From Frischella perrara (GTDB taxonomy: Bacteria > Pseudomonadota > Gammaproteobacteria > Enterobacterales > Orbaceae), in contig NZ_CP009056.1 of the NCBI RefSeq assembly GCF_000807275.1, positions 2,357,192-2,421,191 of the forward strand: a stretch of 64,000 bases of DNA, read 5' to 3'. A program made the position numbers and the translations under genes. Under the pieces are notes generated by a model. The model ran no database searches, had not been told where the DNA came from, and saw only the letters and a program-made list of their open reading frames with translations. Below are positions 30,968 to 40,991 of this stretch, piece after piece (the first letter of the stretch is position 1; each line of letters starts with the position of its first letter).

Positions 30968-31345
30968 TTACGCAATTTCTCGCCAAGATTGAGCGATATT
31001 ATTTAATAAATCATAACAGCTATCTAACTTAGCTACATCATTATGTAGATTTGCCAATACTAATTGATGACTAATATAGTGGTAAAGATCATCCAAATTA
31101 GCTGCAATTTCCCCGCCTTTTTCCATATCTAAACAACTTTTTAAACCATTATCAATAATATTGATTGCCTTAGAAATTGCTGTACCTTTGCCGGCAATAT
31201 TACCTTTTTCAATATACAGTTTAGCTAGTTTTATGGCATTAAGCGCACCGTCAAACAACAATACGATTAACTGATGTGGTGAAGCTTGATTAACACTAGT
31301 TTCTAAACTAACTTGTTGATAAGCCTTTGAACCGGCTTGATACAT
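30968..31345 (-). CDS. fliS: Flagellin chaperone FliS
   Basis: Binds the flagellin C-terminus and prevents polymerisation in the cytosol. 125 aa. The conserved N-terminus YQAGSKAYQQVSLETSV and ASPHQLIVLLFDGALNAI are clear. Lies between fliD and fliT, which is the usual fliDST order. Confidence 0.96.
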   Translation of the reverse strand: MYQAGSKAYQQVSLETSVNQASPHQLIVLLFDGALNAIKLAKLYIEKGNIAGKGTAISKAINIIDNGLKSCLDMEKGGEIAANLDDLYHYISHQLVLANLHNDVAKLDSCYDLLNNIAQSWREIA

Positions 31346-31355
31346 CGGGAAACTC

Positions 31356-32786
31356 CTACTTCAGATTTTTCATCATTTCAAATTGTGTATTTAAATAATT
31401 ACTCATACTATCAAGTGAACTGATCATGACATCAAGTTGAGTAAACTGGGTTCGATAACGTTCTAAGGTTTGGTCAATCGATTGATTGACTTGATCATAA
31501 CGTTTCTCTAATGATTTCAAAGTGCTATTTAAACCATTCGTTACTGTATCAATTGTTCCATCACTATCAATAAAACTGCTAACTTTGGCAAAAACCTCAT
31601 TAGCAATACCCGTTGTTTGACCATCACCGGTAAAAAGTTTTGCTACTGCATCACTATTTGTACTCAATGCTTTATTAAGTTCATTTTCTTTGATGGTTAA
31701 TGTGCCGTGACTATCCATATTTATACCAATTTGCGCCAACACACTGATTTCACCAGGTTGACCCTTAGAAAATATCGAACGAATACTTTGATCAATATTT
31801 CTTAACGTTGCATCGCCTAATAAAGGACCATTACTACTATTTAGTTCAGCAGAATTGGGGTCTTTAGCCGTAAATTGGGTTAAAGAAGACATCGTAGATT
31901 GAAGTTGATTAAATGCATCCACCCATTCTTTAATTGCAGTTTGTGCTTGTGAATTATCCGCTTCAACTGTTAGGAATTGTTCTGTCGTTGTTACTTCTTT
32001 TAATGTGATATCAACCCCTGTTACCACATCTTTTATTGTATTACTTGCGCTTGTTACGGCGATTCCATTTAAGGTAAAGTGAGCATCTTGTGCTTTAGCA
32101 ACTTCAGTCATCGCACTTTGTTCGCTATTTTGGCTATCAAAACCCATAACCGCATTTAATTGTTGATCGCTAGATGAAATAGCAGTAATGGCGTTTTGCT
32201 CACCGGTCTCTTTAGATGTGATAACTAACTGATAATCACCAGCACCTGAACGCACTATCGTGGCGTTGACACTTGAAGGACTAGTCGTACCATCTTCATG
32301 TGTAATCTTGGCATTATTAATCGCATTGGAAATTGCTTCTAGAGAGGTTTCATCTTTATTCAAGGTAACTTCAAGTTTTTCACCATTTGCTTGTTCAATT
32401 GTTATTGTGCGTGATTCATCATCATTGCCAAGTTGTGCCGTTTTATCATTGGTGGCCGTTGTAGCAACCGAATTTGCTGTTGCGAGTTGATCAATCTTAA
32501 TGGCATAACGACCTAATGCAGCATTACTATTAGCTTTAGCCGTAAAGAAATTATCATTGCCTGTGATTTGTCGGCTATTAAATAAATCAGTCTTTTGTAA
32601 TTTTTCAGTAGCAGAATTAAAACTTGTGAGGGCACTTTTAAGTTTACCAAAAGCACTAATTTTAGCATTGATCGCTTTTTGTTGTGTTTTAATAGGCGTT
32701 AAACGCATTCTTTCTGCTGTTTCTAATTGATCCAATACTTCATTTAAATCAATCCCTGAACCAATTCCAAGTATACTCATTGACAT
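31356..32786 (-). CDS. fliD: Flagellar filament cap FliD
   Basis: Caps the filament and folds incoming flagellin. 476 aa (E. coli 468). The N-terminal D0 region has SILGIGSGIDLNEVLDQLE and ERMRLTPIKTQQKAINAKISAFGKLKSAL. The C-terminal coiled-coil region ends YRTQFTQLDVMISSLDSMSNYLNTQFE. The start is ATG 32786; an ATG two codons later is also possible. It is preceded by a sigma-28 promoter and heads fliDST. Confidence 0.96.
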   Translation of the reverse strand: MSMSILGIGSGIDLNEVLDQLETAERMRLTPIKTQQKAINAKISAFGKLKSALTSFNSATEKLQKTDLFNSRQITGNDNFFTAKANSNAALGRYAIKIDQLATANSVATTATNDKTAQLGNDDESRTITIEQANGEKLEVTLNKDETSLEAISNAINNAKITHEDGTTSPSSVNATIVRSGAGDYQLVITSKETGEQNAITAISSSDQQLNAVMGFDSQNSEQSAMTEVAKAQDAHFTLNGIAVTSASNTIKDVVTGVDITLKEVTTTEQFLTVEADNSQAQTAIKEWVDAFNQLQSTMSSLTQFTAKDPNSAELNSSNGPLLGDATLRNIDQSIRSIFSKGQPGEISVLAQIGINMDSHGTLTIKENELNKALSTNSDAVAKLFTGDGQTTGIANEVFAKVSSFIDSDGTIDTVTNGLNSTLKSLEKRYDQVNQSIDQTLERYRTQFTQLDVMISSLDSMSNYLNTQFEMMKNLK

Positions 32787-32822
32787 GATTAATTACCTTA
32801 TCACTAATTTTTACTTTCTGTT

Positions 32823-32849
32823 ATATCGGCTAATAAAATAAAAAGTTTA
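32823..32849 (-). promoter_or_regulatory. Sigma-28 (FliA) promoter of fliDST
   Basis: On the minus strand, TAAACTTT, an 11-base spacer and GCCGATAT match the flagellar sigma-28 consensus TAAAGTTT-N11-GCCGATAA at 14 of 16 positions. It lies about 35 bp before fliD. Confidence 0.85.
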
Positions 32850-33220
32850 GGCTTTTTTAGCATTTTTAATTTTATGAAAGTTATACCGTATTATTAGATT
32901 AAAGCTTATCTAGATTAATGACTATAAATCTAACAATGATAAAAAAACGGTATTATTAGCTTCAGTTAACTTCAAATTTCAGTGAATGTCAGTAGTGGAT
33001 AATTGTTATTTAAGGAGGTTCACTTTAATACTATAAATGAATTTACTTTGAAACATTACTTTTGATTTTTTAACCCATTTTCTACTGCTGAAACGAACAT
33101 AAAATCTATATTTTACGATTCTATCAAGATTGTTAATAAGACAACATATTGATTTATTTATAATAAAAATAATCATTCGCTGATTTATTCAGCAATAATA
33201 AATAAATTTGCAAAAAATAT
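32850..33220. other. Intergenic region fliD / fliC
   Basis: About 370 bp between the two divergent sigma-28 promoters, AT-rich, with no open frame of note. No long repeat or further promoter was identified. Confidence 0.5.
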
Positions 33221-33247
33221 TAAAGTTATCAAATCGGCTTCCGATAA
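33221..33247 (+). promoter_or_regulatory. Sigma-28 (FliA) promoter of fliC
   Basis: TAAAGTTA, 11 bases, TCCGATAA. This matches the sigma-28 consensus at 14 of 16 positions. It lies about 70 bp before the fliC start. Confidence 0.9.
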
Positions 33248-33316
33248 TTTATCTGTCAGGAAAATTGATGACAGGCTAATAAGCTGATTATTTTAACAAT
33301 TTAAGAGGATATAAAT

Positions 33317-34129
33317 ATGGCACAAGTAATTAATACCAATACCATGTCTTTGGTGGCGAAAAATAACCTAAATAATTCACAAAGTCTATTAGGTACTGCA
33401 ATTGAGCGCCTTTCTTCTGGTATGCGTATCAATAGTGCAAAAGATGATGCAGCGGGTCAGGCAATTGCTAATCGTTTTTCTTCCAATATTAAAGGTCTTA
33501 CTCAAGCAGCTCGTAATGCTAATGATGGTATCTCTATTGCTCAAACAACTGAAGGTGCATTAAACGAAATTAATAACAACGTTCAACGTATTCGTGAACT
33601 AACTGTACAAGCTGCAAATGGTACTAACTCTCTAAGTGACCTTGAATCAATTCAAAATGAAATCGACCAACGTTTAGATGAAATTGATCGCGTTTCTAAA
33701 CAAACTGATTTTAATGGTTCAAAAGTACTTTCCGAGGATAAAACTCTAAAAATCCAAGTCGGTGCGAATGACGGCGAAACAATTCAAATCAATTTGAAAA
33801 AAATTGACAGCACTGAATTAGGTTTACAAAATTTCAATGTATCTGATGCTCCAACAGCAGATCCACTAAAAACAATTGATGCTGCATTATCTAAAATTGA
33901 TGCATTACGTGGTGAACTTGGTGCGGTACAAAACCGATTCGAATCTACCGTTAACAACATCAACAATACTGTTAATAACTTAAGCTCTGCTCGTAGCCGA
34001 ATCGAAGATGCTGATTATGCGACTGAAGTTTCTAACATGACTCGTGGTCAAATTTTACAACAAGCGGGTACATCTGTATTAGCACAAGCTAATCAAGTTC
34101 CACAATCAGTACTTTCTTTATTACAATAA
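33317..34129 (+). CDS. fliC: Flagellin, short form
   Basis: Structural subunit of the flagellar filament. 270 aa, far shorter than E. coli FliC (about 500). It keeps the N-terminal D0/D1 (AQVINTNTMSLVAKNNLN, then IERLSSGMRINSAKDDAAG) and the C-terminal D1/D0 (SARSRIEDADYATEVSNM and the final PQSVLSLLQ), with only about 60 residues between. So the surface-exposed D2/D3 domains are essentially missing. The D1 region QRIRELTVQAANGTNS and the nearby EIDRVSKQTDFNG match the TLR5-recognised part of enteric flagellins. A terminator follows. Confidence 0.97.
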   Translation: MAQVINTNTMSLVAKNNLNNSQSLLGTAIERLSSGMRINSAKDDAAGQAIANRFSSNIKGLTQAARNANDGISIAQTTEGALNEINNNVQRIRELTVQAANGTNSLSDLESIQNEIDQRLDEIDRVSKQTDFNGSKVLSEDKTLKIQVGANDGETIQINLKKIDSTELGLQNFNVSDAPTADPLKTIDAALSKIDALRGELGAVQNRFESTVNNINNTVNNLSSARSRIEDADYATEVSNMTRGQILQQAGTSVLAQANQVPQSVLSLLQ

Positions 34130-34190
34130 TAAGTAGTTTTAGTGCGAAAAAAACAAACCAATTATTAAAAATTGGAACGTAGCACTTTTT

Positions 34191-34214
34191 AGGGGCTTCC
34201 TACTAGCCCCTTTT
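34191..34214 (+). terminator. Terminator after fliC
   Basis: AGGGGCT-TCCTACT-AGCCCCT stem-loop followed by T residues, about 60 bp after the fliC stop. Confidence 0.88.
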
Positions 34215-34495
34215 AAAAAAACTGACATTCACTCATACAATATTAATTATTGTCTATAACCTCGAAAGCCTAACTTATAAAGTTATTCATCTTATTTTTG
34301 CATTTGCTTACATTAAATTTATGGATGCTACTATCTTGTTTTATAGAAAATCTAATAAACGAAATAATCAACTAAGATCTTATTAATTATAAAGCTACAC
34401 AAAATAACAAAATGCCTTGTAAAAGTTGCAGTTTTTTGGGCTTTAGCCAAATTTATGATAAGCTTGCGAGTTAATTATTTTTATGGAATACACTT
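34215..34495. other. Intergenic region fliC-putP
   Basis: 281 bp without a gene. It marks the end of the flagellar block. The putP promoter should lie here; I found no clear -35/-10 pair. Confidence 0.5.
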
Positions 34496-35983
34496 ATGAT
34501 GTCTTTACCGATGATCGTTACGTTTGCTATCTATATCGTTGGGATGATTGCAATCGGACTTTTTGCATTTTATGCCACTAAGAATTTTGGCGACTATGTA
34601 CTTGGAGGTCGAAAAATTGGCAGTTTTGTGACAGCTTTATCTGCTGGTGCTTCTGATATGAGTGGCTGGCTTTTAATGGGTTTACCCGGTGCGGTATTTT
34701 TATTTGGTATTTCTCAAAGCTGGATTGCTATTGGCCTCATTATCGGAGCTTATTTTAACTGGCTACTTATTGCTGGGCGTTTACGCGTATTTACTGAAGT
34801 GAACCATAACTCATTAACGTTACCCGATTATTTTGCACGTCGTTTTAACGATAAAAGTTCATTACTGCGCTTAATTTCTGCCATTATTATTTTAGTCTTT
34901 TTTACTATTTACTGTGCTTCTGGTGTGGTTGCAGGGGCAAAACTATTCCAAAGTACCTTTGGACTCAGTTATGGTTGGGCTATGTTAGCCGGCGCAGGGG
35001 CAACGATAGCCTATACATTTGTAGGTGGATTTTTGGCGGTTAGTTGGACGGATACCGTTCAAGCCAGTTTAATGATGTTTGCTTTAATTCTAACCCCCAT
35101 TATGGTAATTATTTCTTGCGGTAGCTTTAGCGATACCATAGCTTCAATTGAAACACTAAATCCGCAGTATTTGAATATCTTTTCTAATATGAATGTGATT
35201 ACTATTATTTCATTATTAGGGTGGGGATTAGGTTATTTTGGTCAACCGCATATTTTAGCGCGGTTCATGGCTGCTGATTCACATGAAGTTATGAAAAATG
35301 CTCGTCGTATTAGTATGACTTGGATGATTTTATGTTTAGTCGGTGCAATTACAGTTGGCTTCTTTGGTATTGCTTATTTTTCATCCCACCCGCAATTTGC
35401 ATACTTGGTCAACAATGATAATCATGAACGTATTTTTATCGAACTGTCTAAGTTACTCTTTAATCCATGGATGGCAGGTGTATTATTAGCCGCCATTTTA
35501 GCAGCTGTTATGAGTACATTAAGTTGTCAGTTATTAGTATGCTCAAGCGCAATAACCGAAGATTTATACCGTGCATTTTTAAGACCAAAAGCGAAACAAA
35601 AAGAGTTAGTTTGGGTTGGACGATTTATGGTGCTATTAGTTGCCATCATCGCCATTTTATTAGCACTTGACCCGAATAATAGTGTATTAAATCTTGTCAG
35701 CCATGCATGGGCTGGTTTTGGCGCTGCATTCGGTCCATTAATTATTTTTTCAGTTTTCTGGCATCGAATGACACGTAATGGCGCTTTAGCGGGCATGTTG
35801 ATTGGCGCATTAACCGTATTATTATGGATTGAATATAATTGGTTTAATCTTTATTCATTAATTCCAGGCTTTGCCTTTGCCTCTATTGCCATCATTGTGG
35901 TGAGTTTACTTGATAAAAAACCGCCTGAAGAAGTTTTGGATCATTTTAATACTGCTAATAAACTATACCATAACAAAGGGTAA
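34496..35983 (+). CDS. putP: Sodium/proline symporter PutP
   Basis: High-affinity Na+-coupled proline importer of the SSS family in the inner membrane. 495 aa (E. coli 502), about 13 membrane helices. Conserved TALSAGASDMSGWLLMGLPGA contains the residues that bind Na+ and proline in E. coli PutP; GWGLGYFGQPHILARFMAADS and LSCQLLVCSSAITEDLY are also nearly unchanged. Starts at ATG 34496 or 34499. There is no putA nearby. Confidence 0.97.
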   Translation: MMSLPMIVTFAIYIVGMIAIGLFAFYATKNFGDYVLGGRKIGSFVTALSAGASDMSGWLLMGLPGAVFLFGISQSWIAIGLIIGAYFNWLLIAGRLRVFTEVNHNSLTLPDYFARRFNDKSSLLRLISAIIILVFFTIYCASGVVAGAKLFQSTFGLSYGWAMLAGAGATIAYTFVGGFLAVSWTDTVQASLMMFALILTPIMVIISCGSFSDTIASIETLNPQYLNIFSNMNVITIISLLGWGLGYFGQPHILARFMAADSHEVMKNARRISMTWMILCLVGAITVGFFGIAYFSSHPQFAYLVNNDNHERIFIELSKLLFNPWMAGVLLAAILAAVMSTLSCQLLVCSSAITEDLYRAFLRPKAKQKELVWVGRFMVLLVAIIAILLALDPNNSVLNLVSHAWAGFGAAFGPLIIFSVFWHRMTRNGALAGMLIGALTVLLWIEYNWFNLYSLIPGFAFASIAIIVVSLLDKKPPEEVLDHFNTANKLYHNKG

Positions 35984-36155
35984 TATCGGCAAATCACGGC
36001 TTAATTTCTATCAAACTGTTGATTTATTCCTATAAAAGAATTAGTTAACAACATAAGACATTATGAAAAGAATACGCTATACTCATTCGCTTATAAATGA
36101 TGAATGTTTTAGTAGCATTTGAATGAAAAATAGGATAAAAAAATAAGGTAATATT

Positions 36156-37427
36156 ATGGCAATAGATGTGATCAAACAGCTTCAAGAAAGAGGATTAATT
36201 GCTCAAGTCACTGATGAAACAGCGCTAACCGAACAAATTATGCAGGGTCCGATTGCACTGTATTGTGGTTTTGATCCCACTGCTGATAGTTTACATTTAG
36301 GTCATTTAGTACCATTGCTCTGTTTGAAACGTTTCCAACTAGCTGGTCATAAACCTGTAGCATTAGTTGGTGGCGCAACTGGATTAATTGGTGATCCAAG
36401 TTTTAAAGCTGTTGAAAGAAAACTTAATACACAAGATACTGTTCAGGATTGGGCTGATAAGATTAAGCAGCAAGTGTCACCATTTTTAGATTTTGATAGT
36501 GGTGATAATGCGGCGATTGTTGCAAATAATTATGATTGGTTTGGTAGCATGAACGTGCTAGACTTTTTACGCGATATTGGTAAATTCTTCTCAGTTAATC
36601 AAATGATTGCTAAAGAATCTGTGAAACAGCGTATCGATCGTGAGGATCAAGGTATTTCATTTACTGAATTTTCATATAGCCTTTTGCAATCTTATGACTT
36701 TGCCAGCTTAAATAAACAGCATAAAGTAATATTACAAATTGGTGGCTCTGACCAATGGGGTAATATTACTGCCGGTATTGATCTAACACGTCGTTTAAAT
36801 CAACAACAAGTCTATGGTTTAACTGTACCTTTAATTACCAAATCCGATGGCACTAAATTCGGTAAAACAGAAAGTGGTGCGGTATGGTTGGATCCGAAGA
36901 AAACCAGCCCATATAAGTTTTATCAATTTTGGATTAATACTGCCGATTCTGATGTTTATCGTTTCCTTAAATTCTTCACATTTATGTCTTTGGATGCTAT
37001 TAATGCACTTGAAGAAGAAGATAAAAACAGCGGTGTCGCGCCACGTGCACAACAAGTGTTAGCTGAAGAAGTGACTAAACTTGTACACGGTGAACAAGGT
37101 TTAATTGCAGCAAAACGCATTACAGAAAGTCTTTTCTCTGGTTCGCTTAAATCATTATCACAAGATGATTTTGCACAACTTGAACAAGATGGTATGCCAA
37201 CGGTTTTACTAAATACAGATGCTGACTTACAGCAAGCATTAGTCAATGCTGATTTAGCACCGTCACGTGGCCAAGCGCGTACAATGATTGAATCTAATGC
37301 TATTTCAATCAATGGCGAAAAGCAATCAACCGCAGATTATAAATTTAGTGAATCCGATCGATTATTTGGTCGTTATACGCTATTACGTCGCGGTAAAAAA
37401 TACTATTGTTTATTAATTTGGCAGTAG
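36156..37427 (+). CDS. tyrS: Tyrosyl-tRNA synthetase
   Basis: Charges tRNA-Tyr in the cytosol. 423 aa (E. coli 424). The class I HIGH motif appears as [11 protein letters not shown] and the KMSKS-like loop as [25 protein letters not shown] is the usual tyrosine-pocket region. The C-terminal S4 RNA-binding domain ([19 protein letters not shown]) is complete. ATG 36156 with AAGG upstream. Confidence 0.98.
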   Translation: MAIDVIKQLQERGLIAQVTDETALTEQIMQGPIALYCGFDPTADSLHLGHLVPLLCLKRFQLAGHKPVALVGGATGLIGDPSFKAVERKLNTQDTVQDWADKIKQQVSPFLDFDSGDNAAIVANNYDWFGSMNVLDFLRDIGKFFSVNQMIAKESVKQRIDREDQGISFTEFSYSLLQSYDFASLNKQHKVILQIGGSDQWGNITAGIDLTRRLNQQQVYGLTVPLITKSDGTKFGKTESGAVWLDPKKTSPYKFYQFWINTADSDVYRFLKFFTFMSLDAINALEEEDKNSGVAPRAQQVLAEEVTKLVHGEQGLIAAKRITESLFSGSLKSLSQDDFAQLEQDGMPTVLLNTDADLQQALVNADLAPSRGQARTMIESNAISINGEKQSTADYKFSESDRLFGRYTLLRRGKKYYCLLIWQ

Positions 37428-37787
37428 GCATCATTACAGAATGTGAAGTAGTAAAACTTTTTTAAGTTATCCGGTTATCTATATATTTTAGATGATTCCA
37501 TACATAATAGAGACATTTTATATTTCCAATGGACTGGCGACCGCTTCACGTCTTTGATTATACCAATGGCTAAATGCCATTGGTGCAGTAATCCCAAGTA
37601 ATACCTAATTTGATTATTAACTATAGTTCAAATTAATGAAAAAATACTATAGTAATTCGGTAGTTAAGTATTACAAACGTCAATAAGATGTTAAAATATA
37701 ATACCCAATAATGATTTAAAACAAAAAAATAATAATTCATGATATGAATATCATTAAAATTATACTTTTTTCTTTTGTGAGGTCCTC
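37428..37787. other. Intergenic tyrS-rodZ region with hairpins
   Basis: 360 bp. It contains a perfect 9-bp hairpin, ACCAATGGC-TAAAT-GCCATTGGT (37562-37584), and to its right a long imperfect inverted repeat (37598-37674). On the minus strand, codons at about 37515-37599 read ...HWYNQRREAVASPLEI-stop. This faintly resembles the end of an IS3-type transposase, but the frame has no start and is only about 28 codons long. The region may be a decayed mobile element. Confidence 0.4.
37598..37674. repeat. Imperfect inverted repeat, MITE-like
   Basis: The left arm (37598-37626) begins GTAATACCTAA and ends ACTATAG. The right arm (37647-37674) begins CTATAGTAAT and ends TTAAGTATTAC. The ends of the arms are exactly complementary (GTAATAC/GTATTAC and CTATAG on both sides), with mismatches in the middle and a 20-base loop. 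It could be a small non-autonomous element or a large RNA hairpin. Confidence 0.5.
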
Positions 37788-38252
37788 ATGAGCGAAGAAA
37801 ATAACGCGGATCATGAACACGTTGTTTCATTAGGTAACAAGTTATCACTTTTACGCCAAAAATTAGGGTTATCCCAAGCTGATATCGCAGCAAAACTTCA
37901 TCTTCATTCCGCTATAATTGAACAAATTGAAACAGATAATATACCGAATATCCCTAATGTGTTTATCAAAAGTTACATTAAATCGTATGCGGAAATCGTT
38001 GGTTTACCCGCTGAAGAGTATTCACCATTCTTACACATTAAGTCGAACCAACAACCCAAACGACATATGAAAAATTACTCTCAAAAATCGCAACATAAGC
38101 GATTAGGTAAAATGATTTTTTTTATGACAATCATAACCATTTTAATTGCATTGGGAATTACTTGGTTTTCGGTCTGGAATGATAACAACAATAATTTTAT
38201 TGAAATTAGCCACTATGTTTCTCCTCCTAAAGAAGCCGTCAACAACAGTTAG
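37788..38252 (+). CDS. rodZ: Shortened RodZ-like cell-shape protein
   Basis: Residues about 15-85 are the RodZ-type HTH domain (LRQKLGLSQADIAAKLHLHS, then FIKSYIKSYAEIVGLP), which contacts MreB. A membrane helix follows at about 108-130 (LGKMIFFMTIITILIALGITW). The protein then ends after about 25 periplasmic residues. E. coli RodZ has 337 aa with a folded periplasmic domain; this one has 154 aa and no such domain. It sits in the conserved place before ispG. The start ATG has GAGG upstream. The HTH and membrane helix are intact, so it may still act. Confidence 0.85.
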   Translation: MSEENNADHEHVVSLGNKLSLLRQKLGLSQADIAAKLHLHSAIIEQIETDNIPNIPNVFIKSYIKSYAEIVGLPAEEYSPFLHIKSNQQPKRHMKNYSQKSQHKRLGKMIFFMTIITILIALGITWFSVWNDNNNNFIEISHYVSPPKEAVNNS

Positions 38253-38564
38253 TTAACAATACATTTTTATGTCAGGATATTGACTAACGAAATGATTCTG
38301 CCCTTTTGAAAAATAAAAATCTAAATAAGGGCAGTTAGATAAGTTAATCACCAATGCTGAATCTTATATTTCATTAACTTGGACTCCCCATGTTAAGATT
38401 TGAACATATTCGCCACTGATTGAGTAATATTACAAAAATTAGCCACCAATTTGAACAATAAATATCCATATAATGCGGATATTTTTCGATTTCATTTACA
38501 GACATTTTTATCAATTCTTGCTAAGATTAGCGAATTTATTTTTATATTTAGTTTAGGCTGATTT
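38253..38564. other. Gap after the shortened rodZ
   Basis: 312 bp. I looked for the missing RodZ periplasmic domain in all forward frames here and found nothing like it. Two hairpins are present: CTGCCCTT / AAGGGCAG (38298-38334) and AAATATCC / GGATATTT followed by T (38460-38486). Confidence 0.55.
38460..38486 (+). terminator. Terminator-like hairpin between rodZ and ispG
   Basis: An 8-bp stem AAATATCC / GGATATTT with a 9-base loop, continuing into two more T. It may separate rodZ from ispG. Confidence 0.55.
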
Positions 38565-39674
38565 ATGAGTCACAAAGATTCGCCAATTAGACGGCGGGAA
38601 TCTACTCGAATCTATGTAGGAAATGTTCCCATTGGTAATGGTGCACCAATTGCTGTACAATCAATGACAAATACTCGAACAACTGACGTTGCTAGTACGG
38701 TGGCTCAGATTAAATCACTTGAAAGGGTGGGAGTTGATATTGTACGTGTATCCATTCCAACCATGGATGCAGCAGAGGCATTTAAGTCAATAAAACAGCA
38801 AGTGAATGTACCTCTTATCGCCGATATTCATTTTGATTATCGTATTGCTTTAAAAGTAGCTGAGTACGGCGTAGATTGTTTAAGAATTAATCCTGGCAAT
38901 ATTGGTAATGAGAACCGAATTCGAGCGGTAGTTGATTGTGCTCGTGATAAGAATATTCCTATACGTATTGGTGTTAATTCTGGTTCACTTGAAAAAGATA
39001 TACAAGAAAGATATGGAGAGCCAACACCGCAGGCAATTGTGGAATCAGCCATGCGACATGTTGACATCCTTGATCGGTTTAACTTTGATCAATTTAAGGT
39101 TAGCGTAAAAGCATCTGATGTGTTTACCGCTATTGAAGCTTATCGATTATTGGCGAAGCAAATTAAACAACCATTGCATCTGGGTATAACTGAGGCGGGT
39201 GGTGCAAGAAGTGGTTCAATCAAATCAGCCATTGGTTTAGGTATGCTACTCTCGGAGGGGATTGGGGATACATTAAGAGTATCTTTGGCTGCTGATCCAA
39301 CAGAAGAGGTTAAAGTCGGATTTGATATTTTAAAATCACTCCGTATCCGTTCACGGGGCATTAATTTTATAGCCTGTCCAACCTGTTCTCGACAAGAATT
39401 TGATGTTATTGGTACCGTTAATGAGTTGGAACGTCGCTTAGAGGATATTATTATTCCTATGGATGTTTCAATAATTGGTTGTGTTGTAAATGGTCCTGGT
39501 GAAGCACTAGCCTCAACGATGGGCGTTGCAGGTGGGCATAACAAAAGTGGCTTTTATGAAGATGGTATTCGCGTAGATCGTATAGATAATGATAGTATGA
39601 TTGATGTGCTAGAAGAAAAAATCCGATCCAAAGCGAATTTATTAAAAAACCGGATTAAAACCAAAGAATTATAA
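38565..39674 (+). CDS. ispG: 4-hydroxy-3-methylbut-2-enyl-diphosphate synthase (IspG/GcpE)
   Basis: Iron-sulfur enzyme of the MEP isoprenoid pathway that reduces methylerythritol cyclodiphosphate. 369 aa (E. coli 372). The cluster ligands are visible as [10 protein letters not shown] (two Cys) and [10 protein letters not shown] (third Cys). [20 protein letters not shown] is typical. It is 29 bp before hisS, as in enterobacteria. Confidence 0.98.
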   Translation: MSHKDSPIRRRESTRIYVGNVPIGNGAPIAVQSMTNTRTTDVASTVAQIKSLERVGVDIVRVSIPTMDAAEAFKSIKQQVNVPLIADIHFDYRIALKVAEYGVDCLRINPGNIGNENRIRAVVDCARDKNIPIRIGVNSGSLEKDIQERYGEPTPQAIVESAMRHVDILDRFNFDQFKVSVKASDVFTAIEAYRLLAKQIKQPLHLGITEAGGARSGSIKSAIGLGMLLSEGIGDTLRVSLAADPTEEVKVGFDILKSLRIRSRGINFIACPTCSRQEFDVIGTVNELERRLEDIIIPMDVSIIGCVVNGPGEALASTMGVAGGHNKSGFYEDGIRVDRIDNDSMIDVLEEKIRSKANLLKNRIKTKEL

Positions 39675-39703
39675 TCTTATACAAAATTAATAAAGTGAAT
39701 AAA

Positions 39704-40981
39704 ATGGCAAAGCAAAAGATACAAGCTATTCGTGGCATGAATGATTTACTTCCAACTGAAAGTGCCCTTTGGCAACAAGTTGAGAAGATAGTTAAGAACG
39801 TCTTAAACAGCTATGGTTATAATGAAATCCGGACTCCAATAGTGGAAGAAACCGCATTATTTAAACGTGCTGTTGGTGAAGTAACTGACATCGTTGAAAA
39901 AGAGATGTACACCTTTAATGATCGAAAAGATATCAGTCTTACTCTCAGACCTGAACTAACCGCGGGTTGTGTAAGAGCGGGTATTGAACATGGATTATTA
40001 TATAATCAAGAACAACGTTTATGGTATTTTGGTCCTGCTTTTCGCTACGAACGCCCACAACGTGGACGTCATCGCCAATTCCATCAATTTGGTGTAGAAG
40101 TATTTGGCCTTGCTGGGCCGGATATTGATGCCGAGCTCATTTTATTAACAGCGCGTTTATGGAAGGCTTTAGGCATTGCGGAACATACTCATTTAGAACT
40201 TAACAGCATTGGTTCATTAGCTGCACGAGATAATTATCGACATGCATTAGTCGAGTTTTTAGAACAACATAAAGATAGTTTAGATGAAGACTGTAAACGT
40301 CGTATGTATACCAACCCTTTACGGGTACTCGATTCAAAAAACCCAAGCATACAAGAATTATTAAACCAGGCGCCTAAATTATTTGATTATTTAGATCCCG
40401 AATCAAAAGATCATTTTGTCGGTTTATGTCAGTTACTAGATGCAAACGGAATCAAATATACAGTTAACCAACGATTAGTGCGTGGACTTGATTATTATAA
40501 TCGTACCGTTTTTGAGTGGGTAACCAATAGTTTAGGCACTCAAGGAACCGTTTGCGGTGGTGGTCGTTATGACAGTTTAGTTTCACAACTTGGTGGTCGT
40601 GCAACACCAGCTGTAGGTTTTGCTATCGGAGCAGAAAGACTAATATTACTTATTCAAGCGGTTAATACTCAATTGAAAAGTGATAATAACATTGATGTTT
40701 ATATGATATCATCAGGCAATAACACTCGAGTACAGGCACAAAAATTGGCTGAAAAAATGCGTGATGTTATGCCAACTAAACGAATTATGACGAATTATGG
40801 CTCCAATGATTTCAAAAAACAATTTAGTCAAGCCGATAAATATGGTGCTAAACTCGCTATCGTCATTGGTGAAAACGAAATATTAACTAATAAAGTAGTC
40901 GTTAAAAATTTACAAAGCGGTGAACAAATTGAAGTCGAACAAGACCAAGTAGCCGATTATTGTTTGAACATTTTGGGTTGA
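39704..40981 (+). CDS. hisS: Histidyl-tRNA synthetase
   Basis: Charges tRNA-His. The start is ATG 39704 ([14 protein letters not shown]), matching the family; an upstream GTG at 39695 is rejected. 425 aa (E. coli 424). Class II motif 2 is [20 protein letters not shown]. The histidine-specific motifs [15 protein letters not shown] and GGGRYDSL are present, with motif 3 around [11 protein letters not shown]. The C-terminal anticodon domain is complete. Confidence 0.98.
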   Translation: MAKQKIQAIRGMNDLLPTESALWQQVEKIVKNVLNSYGYNEIRTPIVEETALFKRAVGEVTDIVEKEMYTFNDRKDISLTLRPELTAGCVRAGIEHGLLYNQEQRLWYFGPAFRYERPQRGRHRQFHQFGVEVFGLAGPDIDAELILLTARLWKALGIAEHTHLELNSIGSLAARDNYRHALVEFLEQHKDSLDEDCKRRMYTNPLRVLDSKNPSIQELLNQAPKLFDYLDPESKDHFVGLCQLLDANGIKYTVNQRLVRGLDYYNRTVFEWVTNSLGTQGTVCGGGRYDSLVSQLGGRATPAVGFAIGAERLILLIQAVNTQLKSDNNIDVYMISSGNNTRVQAQKLAEKMRDVMPTKRIMTNYGSNDFKKQFSQADKYGAKLAIVIGENEILTNKVVVKNLQSGEQIEVEQDQVADYCLNILG

Positions 40982-40991
40982 GGAGATTAAT

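Noticed and set aside
36956-37312. A 118-codon minus-strand open frame inside tyrS
   Set aside because: Lies opposite an intact tyrS and has a biased Ser/Cys-rich composition typical of antisense frames.
38253-38564. Missing part of RodZ in another frame
   Set aside because: The forward frames after the stop contain many stops and no Thr/Pro-rich linker or beta-rich domain.
39140-39544. A 134-codon minus-strand open frame inside ispG
   Set aside because: Antisense to a conserved gene, no domain and no ribosome-binding site.
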